64,000 nucleotides of DNA, from NCBI GenBank assembly GCA_944323365.1, contig CALUSG010000001.1, positions 1-64,000 on the forward strand. Reading direction: 5' to 3'. The stretch's first letter is position 1. Every line of letters begins with the position of its first letter. Source of the DNA: Candidatus Gastranaerophilales bacterium. GTDB taxonomy: Bacteria; Cyanobacteriota; Vampirovibrionia; Gastranaerophilales; Gastranaerophilaceae. Made by a program: the position numbers and the translations under genes. Of this stretch, positions 19,477-27,128 are shown piece by piece. The notes beneath the pieces were generated by a model, which did no database searches, was not told the origin of the DNA, and saw only the letters and a program-made list of their open reading frames with translations.

Positions 19477-19505
19477 TTGACAAAAAATTAATTATCCTAT
19501 ATTAA
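19477..19505 (+). promoter_or_regulatory. promoter of pilin module 1
   Basis: TTGACA (19477-19482), 17-bp spacer, TATTAA (19500-19505), followed by GGAGG at 19515-19519 and ATG at 19528. The same arrangement recurs at the second pilin gene. Confidence 0.65.
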
Positions 19506-19527
19506 TTAATTATTGGAGGTTATTTTT

Positions 19528-19587
19528 ATGGAAAAAGTTATCACTAAAGCGGTTCAGCAAGTCGCCCCCCCCCGACTTTGGCTCTAG
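19528..19587 (+). CDS. 19-residue leader frame of pilin 1 (out of frame with pilin)
   Basis: ATG with a perfect GGAGG 8 bases upstream encodes MEKVITKAVQQVAPPRLWL and then TAG. The poly-C tract lies inside it. With one extra C the frame continues as VAPPPTLALGFDFRQ straight into the prepilin. The second copy encodes the identical peptide despite third-position changes (AAA/AAG, ATC/ATT, ACT/ACA), so it is selected as protein. Either the true N-terminus of an off-phase pilin or a leader peptide. Confidence 0.6.
   Translation: MEKVITKAVQQVAPPRLWL
19565..19573 (+). repeat. homopolymeric C9 tract in pilin leader 1
   Basis: Nine consecutive C between leader codons in a very AT-rich genome. C10 would fuse the leader to the pilin; C9, as read, does not. 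Candidate slippage site. Confidence 0.85.
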
Positions 19588-20336
19588 GTTTTGATTTTAG
19601 ACAATTTATTCATTTACGTTTCTATAATAAAATCTTTAAATTTAAACCCGCTTTTACTCTCGCTGAAATCCTGATTACCTTAGGAATTATCGGTATTGTG
19701 GCCGCTTTAACTATTCCTACTCTTATGTCATCTATTCAAAACAGGCAACTTGAAGTCGGCTTAAAAAATGCTTATTCTACTTTGACTCAGGCTCTTAAAA
19801 TGTATGAACAAGATAACGGATACCCGCTTACTTCATCTAATGTCGGATCACGCAAATTAAAATCTATTCTTATGAAATATATCAAAAATGTTAAAGATTG
19901 CGGATGGGGGCAGTCTGATATTCAAAAATCCTGTATGCCAAATATAGCATATGCTAAGGATTCACAAAATTATGAATTTTACATGAATTATGATGGTACA
20001 GATGTTCTAGATGAACAATTTTATTCCTACTTTGATGATGGACAATTTGTAATGAATAACGGCATGCTAGTTTTACTTGAAAATGTCAGTACCAATAGAT
20101 ATACATTTATTTCAGTTGACGTTAATGGTCACAAGAAAAAACCAAACAGGCTCGGACACGATTTATTTATGTTCCAATTAATGGATGATGGTCAGCTTTT
20201 ACCTATGGGGGCTAAAAATACTTATTTTAGATCTATTACCTACTGCTCTGATACTTCGACAAACGGTTACAACGGTGCAGGGTGTACTTATAGGGCTCTT
20301 TATGAAAAAGACTTTTTTAAAAATTTGCCTAAATAA
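19578..20336 (+). CDS. type IV pilin-like/pseudopilin protein 1
   Basis: Open from TTG 19578, which has no ribosome site of its own. Starts ALGFDFRQFIHLRF, then the class III prepilin segment KPAFTLAEILITLGIIG: cleavage is expected before FTLAE, and the glutamate at +5 and a hydrophobic helix follow. The mature part is about 215 residues with several cysteines and no recognised domain. If expressed in fusion with the upstream leader, the pre-sequence would be unusually long (about 42 residues). Expression as read requires one added C, ribosomal or polymerase slippage, or weak TTG initiation. Confidence 0.8.
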   Translation: MALGFDFRQFIHLRFYNKIFKFKPAFTLAEILITLGIIGIVAALTIPTLMSSIQNRQLEVGLKNAYSTLTQALKMYEQDNGYPLTSSNVGSRKLKSILMKYIKNVKDCGWGQSDIQKSCMPNIAYAKDSQNYEFYMNYDGTDVLDEQFYSYFDDGQFVMNNGMLVLLENVSTNRYTFISVDVNGHKKKPNRLGHDLFMFQLMDDGQLLPMGAKNTYFRSITYCSDTSTNGYNGAGCTYRALYEKDFFKNLPK

Positions 20337-20488
20337 TAATACTTTTAATTATGAATAAAATCAAGGTCATATGTGAATAGAAACAAATTTCTAATCAATA
20401 ATTTTAAAATATTAAAAATTTGTTTTTAATAAAAAGTTATTATATACAATCAATTATACATGATCTTAACTAGAAATTATCATTTTTC
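20337..20488. other. AT-rich spacer between the two pilin genes
   Basis: No open frame and no convincing terminator hairpin. The end of the spacer runs into the promoter of pilin module 2. Confidence 0.6.
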
Positions 20489-20517
20489 TTGACATAATTC
20501 TAATTATATTGTATTAA
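20489..20517 (+). promoter_or_regulatory. promoter of pilin module 2
   Basis: TTGACA (20489-20494), 17-bp spacer, TATTAA (20512-20517), then GGAGG and ATG 20540 as in module 1. The spacer sequence differs from copy 1 while both boxes are kept. Confidence 0.65.
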
Positions 20518-20539
20518 TTAATTATTGGAGGCTATTTTT

Positions 20540-20599
20540 ATGGAAAAGGTTATTACAAAAGCGGTTCAGCAAGTCGCCCCCCCCCGGCTTTGGCTCTAG
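20540..20599 (+). CDS. 19-residue leader frame of pilin 2 (out of frame with pilin)
   Basis: Same peptide as the copy at 19528: MEKVITKAVQQVAPPRLWL, then TAG, again with GGAGG upstream and a C9 tract inside. One extra C would join it to the pilin as VAPPPALALGFDFRQ. Confidence 0.6.
   Translation: MEKVITKAVQQVAPPRLWL
20577..20585 (+). repeat. homopolymeric C9 tract in pilin leader 2
   Basis: Nine consecutive C, the same count and the same frame relation as in copy 1. Confidence 0.85.
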
Positions 20600-21366
20600 G
20601 TTTTGATTTTAGACAATTTATTCATTTACGTTTCTATAATAAAATCTTTAAATTTAAACCCGCTTTTACTCTCGCTGAAATCCTGATTACTTTAGCTATT
20701 ATAGGGGTTGTGGCCGCTTTAACTATCCCGACACTTGTTCATAAATATAAGATAAAAGTTTTAAAAACAAGATATACACAGACTTATGCAATATTATCCG
20801 AAGCCTTAATAAAAACCCGTATGGAACTTGGAGAAAACATTTTAGAAAACTGCTTCGTGAATGGTGTAATTAATACAACATATACTTCAAAAATGAGAAC
20901 AATCTTTCTGAAAAATTGTAACTACTTAGAAAAATCAGAAAAAGATTATACTATAACAAATTATACCGGTTTAAAATCTTACTCGACTGCCGATTTTAAA
21001 AATAACTCAGATGACTATCCGGCACCTTTATATTTATTAAAAAACGGTTCCTCTGTTGATATCATGGTATCAGGAACAACAATAAGAATCTTAGCTGATA
21101 CAAATGGCCCAAAATCCGGCCCGAACAGAATAGGTTATGATATATTTAGGTTTTCCGTCAAAAATGACTTACTAGAGCCTACCAAAATGTATGCTAAATA
21201 TACATCTGAAGAAGAATTAGAGGATGTCCTTTTTAATCATATAGCCGGTTGGCCTTGTACCAAAGACTCTCCACAAATACTTAATGGGATAGGATGCAGC
21301 TGGTATGCTCATAACGATGTAAATCCTGATGATGAAACAAAAGGTTATTGGGAAAGTTTAGATTAA
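20590..21366 (+). CDS. type IV pilin-like/pseudopilin protein 2
   Basis: Same first 35 residues as pilin 1 (ALGFDFRQFIHLRF to AFTLAEILITL), then its own sequence: LAIIGVVAALTIPTLVHKYK and a mature domain of about 220 residues. Both copies share only short similarities later, such as NGPKSGPNRIGYDIFRF versus NGHKKKPNRLGHDLFMF, a recurring GxD..F motif of this pilin family. The frame relation to the upstream ATG is the same as for copy 1. Probably a minor pilin or surface pseudopilin assembled by a type II/IV machinery that is not in the window. Confidence 0.8.
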   Translation: MALGFDFRQFIHLRFYNKIFKFKPAFTLAEILITLAIIGVVAALTIPTLVHKYKIKVLKTRYTQTYAILSEALIKTRMELGENILENCFVNGVINTTYTSKMRTIFLKNCNYLEKSEKDYTITNYTGLKSYSTADFKNNSDDYPAPLYLLKNGSSVDIMVSGTTIRILADTNGPKSGPNRIGYDIFRFSVKNDLLEPTKMYAKYTSEEELEDVLFNHIAGWPCTKDSPQILNGIGCSWYAHNDVNPDDETKGYWESLD

Positions 21367-21373
21367 ACCAACA

Positions 21374-21405
21374 ATATTTTTATTTTTGTCATAAAATAAA
21401 AATAT
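21374..21405 (+). terminator. AT-only hairpin between pilin 2 and the ROK kinase
   Basis: Perfect 13-bp stem ATATTTTTATTTT / AAAATAAAAATAT with a 6-base loop. It contains no GC pairs, so it would be a weak terminator; part of it may be promoter sequence for the next gene. Confidence 0.35.
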
Positions 21406-21421
21406 AGAATAAGGGGAAGTT

Positions 21422-22369
21422 ATGACAAAAAATAGAATTGGTATAGACGTTGGTGGAACAAATGTAAAAATCGCTTTAGTTAATGATAAAGGAGAAATAT
21501 TATACTCTAATTCAGTACCCACACGTGCTGAGATGGGTTATGAATACACTGTTAATAATATAAAACAAGCTATAAAAGATTTAATAGAAGCTACTAATAT
21601 TCATGAAATAGAAGGAATCGGATTTGATTTTCCCGGACAAATTGATTACAAGAATGGAATAGTAAGACTTGCTCCAAATATCCCCGGCTGGGTTAATATA
21701 CCAATAGCAAGAATCATAGAAAACGAATTCAAAATTCCAACACGAATAGATAACGATGTACATTGTGCCGCATTAGGAGAATTAAACTTTGGTGCTGGAA
21801 AAGACTGCGAAAATTTCATATGCATGACCATCGGGACAGGCATAGGTTCCGGAATAGTAATCAATGGAAAACTTGTAAGAGGAGCAGCAAATGCAGCAGG
21901 AGAATTAGGACATATAAAACTCCAAATGCATGAAGGGACTTTGTGTGGCTGCGGTGATACTGGCTGTTTAGAAGCTTTTGCATCCGGTCCTTCTATAGTA
22001 AAAATGGCAAAAGAATATCTTTTAGGCGGTAAATCTACTAAATATCAAGAAATGGCAAATGGCGGAGAAATAACACCTTATATTGTTGCTCAAGCTGCAC
22101 AAGAAGGAGATCCTGTAGCTCAAAGAGTTTTCACTAAAATGGGTGAGTATATAGGTTTTGGACTTTCCAGTGTTGTAAATTTACTCAATCCCGAAAGAAT
22201 CATTATTGGCGGCGGTGTCGCTGATGCAGGAGATATATTACTAGACCCGATAAAAGAAACTATTAAAAAACGTGCAATGAAAGTAGCCGGAAGCTCTGTC
22301 GAAATAGTTCCAGCTAAACTAGGAAATACTGCAGGCGTAATCGGTGCAAGTTTATTGATTGAAAGCTAA
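21422..22369 (+). CDS. ROK-family sugar kinase, probably glucokinase
   Basis: 315 residues. ATP site GIDVGGTNVKIALV at the N-terminus, ROK signature region GTGIGSGIVINGKLVRGAANAAGELGH and the zinc-binding CGCGDTGCLE. The GELGH plus cysteine cluster pattern fits glucokinase/N-acetylhexosamine kinase members rather than ROK repressors, as there is no N-terminal HTH. AAGGGGA precedes the ATG. Substrate not determinable from sequence alone; supplies hexose phosphate to glycolysis. Confidence 0.9.
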   Translation: MTKNRIGIDVGGTNVKIALVNDKGEILYSNSVPTRAEMGYEYTVNNIKQAIKDLIEATNIHEIEGIGFDFPGQIDYKNGIVRLAPNIPGWVNIPIARIIENEFKIPTRIDNDVHCAALGELNFGAGKDCENFICMTIGTGIGSGIVINGKLVRGAANAAGELGHIKLQMHEGTLCGCGDTGCLEAFASGPSIVKMAKEYLLGGKSTKYQEMANGGEITPYIVAQAAQEGDPVAQRVFTKMGEYIGFGLSSVVNLLNPERIIIGGGVADAGDILLDPIKETIKKRAMKVAGSSVEIVPAKLGNTAGVIGASLLIES

Positions 22370-22387
22370 GTTCTCTTATTATATAAT
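22359..22387 (+). promoter_or_regulatory. holA leaderless promoter
   Basis: TTGAAA (22359-22364), 17-bp spacer, TATAAT (22382-22387), then 6 bases to ATG 22394 with no Shine-Dalgarno. Confidence 0.7.
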
Positions 22388-22393
22388 TTGAAT

Positions 22394-23368
22394 ATGGCAA
22401 TATTTTTTTATTATGGAGATGAAGAATTTAATATAACAGAAGAAATTAACAAGCTTAAAAAAGGACTTGATAAAAATTTTATTGAAATGAGTTTTAAAAC
22501 TTATGACAACCCAAAATTCGCTGATTTAATTTCTATATTAAGAGCACAGCCTATGATGTTTGGGAAAATGCTTACCATAATAAAAGCTAATGACTATTTT
22601 TCAAAAACTTTTGAAGATAAAGAAATAAAACAAATTGAAGAAGCACTTCAAGATAATAGCGATAATTCTGATATTGTTTTTGTCGCTGAACTTCCGAGAA
22701 ACGAAGGGAAAAAACTCGACAGCAGAAAAAAATTTTTTAAACTGCTTTCGAAATATAATGCCAAAGAATTTTCCACTATTCCAACTTACAAAACTGCGGA
22801 ATTAGAAAATTGGATAAAAAAACAGGCAAAATCTAAAGATTTGGATTTAGATAAGGATACTCCCGCTCAAATAATTATTCAAATGGGAAATAATTTAAGA
22901 GAAATTGATGCTGAACTTGATAAACTCAAACTTTTTGCTTACCCTAATAAAAAAATCACTAAAGACATGGTTAAAGAATTATGCGTTTCAAATGAAGATT
23001 TATTCGCATTCTCTGATTTTCTGATGAAAGGTGAAAAAGATAAAGCTCTTTTAGAATATAGAAAATTACTCGAAAAAAAATACTGCCTTGAAATAACCGC
23101 AGCTCTTCAAACTATGCTTAGAAAATGGATTATTTTAAAAGCTAAATCACGTGATTATTCAACTTTTGAACTTTCAAAACTAACCGGCCAACACGAATAT
23201 GTTGTAAAATTAAATCTACAGAAATTGAAAAATACTTCGTTAAAAGATTTAATTAATCTAAAACAAAATTTGACGGAAGCCGAATTTAAAATTAAGTCCG
23301 GACAATCCTTATCTCCGGAAACTGAAATTGAAGATGTTTTATTTAGAGAAGGATTTGTATATGGCTGA
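22394..23368 (+). CDS. holA: DNA polymerase III delta subunit
   Basis: 324 residues. Clamp-loader subunit that opens the sliding clamp. N-terminal FYYGDEEFNITEEINKLK corresponds to the family's YGxExxL opening; the middle carries the AAA-like region and QMGNNLREIDAELDKLKLFA, characteristic of HolA. ATG 22394 rather than the upstream TTG. The end overlaps the start of holB, the delta-prime subunit, by 8 bases. Confidence 0.9.
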   Translation: MAIFFYYGDEEFNITEEINKLKKGLDKNFIEMSFKTYDNPKFADLISILRAQPMMFGKMLTIIKANDYFSKTFEDKEIKQIEEALQDNSDNSDIVFVAELPRNEGKKLDSRKKFFKLLSKYNAKEFSTIPTYKTAELENWIKKQAKSKDLDLDKDTPAQIIIQMGNNLREIDAELDKLKLFAYPNKKITKDMVKELCVSNEDLFAFSDFLMKGEKDKALLEYRKLLEKKYCLEITAALQTMLRKWIILKAKSRDYSTFELSKLTGQHEYVVKLNLQKLKNTSLKDLINLKQNLTEAEFKIKSGQSLSPETEIEDVLFREGFVYG

Positions 23369-24221
23369 TTTATATAAAGATTATCCTTTTTTAACTGAAT
23401 ATTTTATTAATGGCATAAAAAATCCTAAAAAAAATATTGCTCACTGTATATTATTTTGGGGTAACGACATTGAAGCACAATATGAACTTGCTATTGAAAT
23501 TGCAAGAATTTTAAACTGTAAATACTCTGCTGAAATTGATTGTAACTGTATAAATTGTAATTGGATTAGAAACAACAATCACCCGGCTGTTTTAACTTAT
23601 TCAAAAAATGATAACAAACCATCTGATGATGATTCCAAAACAATGTTTTCAATCTCTCAGGCAAGAATGATAAAAAACGATCTTGCAATAACTTCCCAAT
23701 ACCACAGAGTGCTTATTTTTTGTGACAGAGATTCTAACGGCAATCCCGGCGGACTAAATTATACAAACTTTTCAACTGATGCGGCTAATGCATTACTCAA
23801 AACTTTTGAAGAACCCCCTTCAAATACAACTTTCTTCTTTTTAACTAAAGATATAACGGATATGATAGCAACTGTAGTATCTAGATCTCAGTGTTTCTTT
23901 GTACCTTCTAAAAAAAATGAACCTAAAAATTTTGATTTAGTTAATGAATTTATGAATTCTTATCTTGAACAAACAGATGCTATAAATTTCAATAACCACC
24001 TTTTAAATCTCACTAAAGATAACGATCCGTTGTTAATTATGACTCAAATTCAAAACTATTTAATTAATTTACTAAGTTTAAATATAAATGATAATCTACT
24101 GAAAATAAAACTTTTACATGATATAAAGGCTGTTGAAAAAGCAAAAAAAGAACTTAAATTAAACATGAATCTTCAAACAGTAACAGAAAATCTCTCTTTT
24201 GAACTCATATTAAAAAATTGA
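23361..24221 (+). CDS. holB: DNA polymerase III delta-prime subunit
   Basis: 286 residues. AAA+ clamp-loader subunit. A zinc module with cysteines in CKYSAEIDCNCINCNW is followed by SISQARMIKNDL, the helix around TDAANALLKTFEEPPSNTTFFFLT and the SRC motif in VVSRSQCFFV (sensor 1/arginine-finger region). No Walker A lysine, as expected for delta-prime. AGAAGGAT precedes the ATG, which lies inside the 3' end of holA; the two form an operon. Confidence 0.9.
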   Translation: MADLYKDYPFLTEYFINGIKNPKKNIAHCILFWGNDIEAQYELAIEIARILNCKYSAEIDCNCINCNWIRNNNHPAVLTYSKNDNKPSDDDSKTMFSISQARMIKNDLAITSQYHRVLIFCDRDSNGNPGGLNYTNFSTDAANALLKTFEEPPSNTTFFFLTKDITDMIATVVSRSQCFFVPSKKNEPKNFDLVNEFMNSYLEQTDAINFNNHLLNLTKDNDPLLIMTQIQNYLINLLSLNINDNLLKIKLLHDIKAVEKAKKELKLNMNLQTVTENLSFELILKN

Positions 24222-24246
24222 TTTAATATTTAAGATGACCTATAAT
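24218..24246 (+). promoter_or_regulatory. histidine kinase leaderless promoter
   Basis: TTGATT (24218-24223), 17-bp spacer, TATAAT (24241-24246), 6 bases, ATG 24253. It overlaps the end of holB. Confidence 0.7.
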
Positions 24247-24252
24247 AATTCC

Positions 24253-25908
24253 ATGAAAAAATTTGCTTTTCTAAATCAATTTCCAGACTCAGCAATAGTT
24301 ACAGACAAATTTGGGAACGTAATTTTCAAAAATAATACGTTTAAACGTCAATTTGAAAATTTTACAGATATAAAAAAATTTTCACATAACATGAATTTTG
24401 ACATTTGTCCTTTAAATAGTGAAAATATTGAAATTTACTCTCCTATCTTTCATGCACTTAATTCACCTGAAAACTTCTTTGCTTATGTTAGCTATGAACT
24501 TTCACCTAATAATATTTTATATTTTTATTTGACTGCAATTAAAAAGAAAAAATATACTGTAATTTTCTTAACTGACGTAACCGCAGAAAATGAACTTGAA
24601 TACTACAAAGAACAGACCGATATTCTTAAATCTAAATATTTAAAACTTCAGGAAGAAAACAATGACCTTCAAAAAATTCGACAAAAAGCACAATCTCAAG
24701 CAATACGTATTGCTTTAATTAATAAAATATCAAATATCATTAGAGAATCAATGGATATCTCAAAAATTTTAAATTCTGCTCTACATGAACTTGCCATTAT
24801 GTTTGGAGCATATAAAGCATACTACGCTATACATAATAATTCTGAATTTCAAATATCAGAAATATACGGAAACAAAAATAGTCAAAATATTAAAATAAAA
24901 TTTGACGAAAATACATATAAACAAATACTTTCCGGAAATATTTCAGTAAGCCGTTCAATGATTGAATATATTGGAGCTCAACCTTTTAAGCAACCGGTTA
25001 TGAAAATTATTGTTCCAATCTTTCACATGCAAAAATTAATTGGGGTCATAGTTTTACTAAGCCACCAAAAAAGAGAATTAACAGAAGAATTAGAAATTCT
25101 TGAAGCTTTTTCATCACAACTCGGTAATGCCATTATTAGAGCAGAACTATATCAAAATAATATTAAAACAGTTAACGAATTAAAAAATACTTTGAAAGAA
25201 TTAAAAGAAACTCAAATTCAATTAATCAATTCAGAAAAAATGGCATCATTAGGCCAACTTATAGCAGGTGTTGCTCACGAAATAAATACTCCAATTGCAT
25301 CAATAAAATCAAATAATAGTATATTAAGTAAATTTATCCCAAAAATCGAAGACAAAGAAATTTCAGATATGCTCAAAGACATAAACGAAATAGATTATGA
25401 AGCAATACAAAGAATAAGTAATATTGTAACTTCCCTCAAAAAATTTGTTCGACTCGATGAAGCAGAACTTCAAGAAGCTGATATAAATAAAGAACTTGAC
25501 TTAACATTAGATTTAATAAGACACGAAACAAAAAACCGAATTGATATTATAAAACATTATGGAAATTTACCACTGATAAAATGCTATCCCAATATGCTAA
25601 ATCAAGTTTTCACCAATATTTTAATAAATGCATGTCAGGCAATTCCAAACAAAGGAACAATAGAAATTACAACCGAATACAAGAATAAAAAATTAGCAGT
25701 AAAAATAAAAGATACCGGAAAAGGAATTCCTGAAAACGAGCTCAGTAAGATATTTACAGCAGGATTTACAACAAAAAGTGCAGGTATTGGAACAGGACTC
25801 GGATTAGCGATTTGTAGCAAAATAATTGAAAAGCATAATGGCGAAATATTGGTAAACAGTGAGGTTGGTAAGGGTAGTGAATTTATTATTACTATCCAAA
25901 GTGAGTAG
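24253..25908 (+). CDS. cytosolic sensor histidine kinase (PAS-GAF-HisKA-HATPase)
   Basis: 551 residues without membrane segments, so it senses inside the cell. A PAS-like N-terminus (FPDSAIVTDKFGNVIFKNN), a coiled coil around 125-160, a GAF-like domain about 165-300, then phospho-acceptor H342 in GQLIAGVAHEINTPI, an N-box QVFTNILINACQAIP and G-boxes DTGKGIP and GIGTGLGLAI. The MASLGQLIAGVAHEIN style is common in cyanobacterial hybrid-type kinases. No response regulator is adjacent: an orphan kinase whose partner is elsewhere. Confidence 0.9.
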   Translation: MKKFAFLNQFPDSAIVTDKFGNVIFKNNTFKRQFENFTDIKKFSHNMNFDICPLNSENIEIYSPIFHALNSPENFFAYVSYELSPNNILYFYLTAIKKKKYTVIFLTDVTAENELEYYKEQTDILKSKYLKLQEENNDLQKIRQKAQSQAIRIALINKISNIIRESMDISKILNSALHELAIMFGAYKAYYAIHNNSEFQISEIYGNKNSQNIKIKFDENTYKQILSGNISVSRSMIEYIGAQPFKQPVMKIIVPIFHMQKLIGVIVLLSHQKRELTEELEILEAFSSQLGNAIIRAELYQNNIKTVNELKNTLKELKETQIQLINSEKMASLGQLIAGVAHEINTPIASIKSNNSILSKFIPKIEDKEISDMLKDINEIDYEAIQRISNIVTSLKKFVRLDEAELQEADINKELDLTLDLIRHETKNRIDIIKHYGNLPLIKCYPNMLNQVFTNILINACQAIPNKGTIEITTEYKNKKLAVKIKDTGKGIPENELSKIFTAGFTTKSAGIGTGLGLAICSKIIEKHNGEILVNSEVGKGSEFIITIQSE

Positions 25909-25910
25909 TA

Positions 25911-25933
25911 TTGTGTTAAGTTTTGTAACACAA
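25911..25933 (+). other. hairpin that competes with the following terminator
   Basis: TTGTGTTA / TAACACAA, 8-bp stem with a 7-base loop, immediately after the kinase stop. Its right arm is also the left arm of the terminator at 25927-25967, so the two structures exclude each other. Confidence 0.45.
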
Positions 25934-25967
25934 GTTATCTTAATATAACATTTTGTGTTCTTTTTTT
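25927..25967 (+). terminator. terminator after the histidine kinase
   Basis: AACACAA and TTGTGTT pair around an inner stem GTTAT / ATAAC, followed by CTTTTTTT. Part of a possible attenuator with the preceding hairpin. Confidence 0.6.
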
Positions 25968-26206
25968 AATAAAACAATCAAAATAATTTGTAAAATAATA
26001 CATTTAACCCAAGAATTTATTCAAAAAATATGATATATTATAAATATAAAGTGTGAGTGTTACCCTTATTAATTTTCTCACAAAAGACAGTAAAAGGAAT
26101 TGTAACAAAAAATTAATACAAAAAGGTAAAATAAAGCAATTAAATTCAGCACAAAGTTTTAATATAAATGTGTGGAGTTTAATAACTTTAGTGTCGGAGG
26201 AAAGTA
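25968..26206 (+). other. long 5' leader of the HEAT-repeat gene
   Basis: About 240 bases with no gene. Contains TATA-rich promoter-like sequence near 26030 and a GGTAAAATAAAGCAATTAAA stretch near 26125 that loosely resembles the leader of the gene at 33107. Ends with GGAGG 7 bases before the ATG. No RNA family recognised. Confidence 0.4.
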
Positions 26207-27064
26207 ATGACGATTAGTGTAAACAGCAAGAAAAAACAAGTAAAGAAAACATTTGATGAATTGTTGACGGATTTAAAAACAAGCAATTCTGAAAAAGTGA
26301 GATACAACGCAGCACGAGTATTAGGAGAAATGGGTGATTCAAAAGCCGTTGATCCGTTAATTGATGTCTTAAAACATGACAAAAACGGTTCAGTAAGATT
26401 ATACGCAGCTCGTGCATTAGGTGAATTAGGTGATACAAAAGCAACAACTCACTTAATCGAATCATTGCGTGAAGATAGAAACGTTGACGTAAGGGTACGT
26501 GCAGCAAGAGCTTTAGGGCGTCTAGGCGGTGAAATTGTTGTTGAACCATTAGTAGAAGCATTAAATGATGAAAATCCTCAAGTATGTATTACAGCAACAG
26601 ATGCTTTAATTGAAATTGGCGATGTCGCAACAGATGCTTTAATTGAATCACTTGATCATGAAAAAGTTAATGTAAGATGCGATGCTACACGTGCATTAGG
26701 TGAAATTGGTAATAAAAAAGCTGTTGATAAAGTTATAAATATGTTATATGACGAATGGGTTAATGTAAGAATTTATGCAGTTACATCTTTAGGAAAATTA
26801 AATGATACTAAAGCTGTTCCGGCATTAATTGATGTTATGAAAAACCGTTCAGAAAATGAGCTTGTAAGAGCCGGTGCTGCTGCAGCATTGGGTGTCTTAA
26901 GAGATCAAAGAGCATTGCTTCCTTTAAGAGAATTAATTATGGAAGCTGAAGAACTTGGTGAATTAGAAGATACCGCATTAAAATCATTCAAAAAAATTAT
27001 GGCTGCCAACTGGCAATCAATTCCTGGAGCGACAGCTCAGAAAAAACCTGCCGCTACTTTTTAA
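26207..27064 (+). CDS. HEAT-repeat (PBS-lyase-like) protein
   Basis: 285 residues, almost entirely about seven tandem HEAT repeats of about 31 residues, each with the pattern VR..AARALGE.GD..AV.PLI..L. This is the phycobilin-lyase-like HEAT class abundant in cyanobacteria, where many members are protein-binding scaffolds. The absence of phycobilisome genes argues against lyase activity. A short basic N-terminus and an Ala-Pro tail flank the repeats. Strong GGAGG ribosome site and a strong terminator after it: a monocistronic, probably well-expressed gene. Partner unknown. Confidence 0.88.
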   Translation: MTISVNSKKKQVKKTFDELLTDLKTSNSEKVRYNAARVLGEMGDSKAVDPLIDVLKHDKNGSVRLYAARALGELGDTKATTHLIESLREDRNVDVRVRAARALGRLGGEIVVEPLVEALNDENPQVCITATDALIEIGDVATDALIESLDHEKVNVRCDATRALGEIGNKKAVDKVINMLYDEWVNVRIYAVTSLGKLNDTKAVPALIDVMKNRSENELVRAGAAAALGVLRDQRALLPLRELIMEAEELGELEDTALKSFKKIMAANWQSIPGATAQKKPAATF

Positions 27065-27080
27065 ACATAATTTTTTCACT

Positions 27081-27110
27081 AAAAAAGCTCTCTAATTAGA
27101 GAGCTTTTTT
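27081..27110. terminator. bidirectional terminator between HEAT protein and hpf
   Basis: Perfect 15-bp palindrome AAAAAAGCTCTCTAA / TTAGAGAGCTTTTTT; the run of A/T at both ends lets it serve both converging genes. Confidence 0.92.
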
Positions 27111-27128
27111 ATATACAAATAATTTCCA

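Larger units (their letters stand above)
19500..19678 (+). repeat. duplicated pilin 5' module, copy 1
   Basis: About 179 bases covering the -10 box, ribosome site, leader ATG, C9 tract and the first 35 or so pilin codons. It is nearly identical to 20512-20690 (offset 1012): six differences in all, and none between 19576 and 19678. Downstream the two pilin genes diverge strongly. Confidence 0.9.
20512..20690 (+). repeat. duplicated pilin 5' module, copy 2
   Basis: Counterpart of 19500-19678. The block after the C tract is identical for about 100 bases even at silent positions, suggesting recent duplication or gene conversion. Confidence 0.9.

Noticed and set aside
26207..27064. Phycobilisome lyase (CpcE/CpcF) as evidence for photosynthesis
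   Set aside because: The HEAT repeats are generic and no phycobiliprotein or photosystem gene is present.
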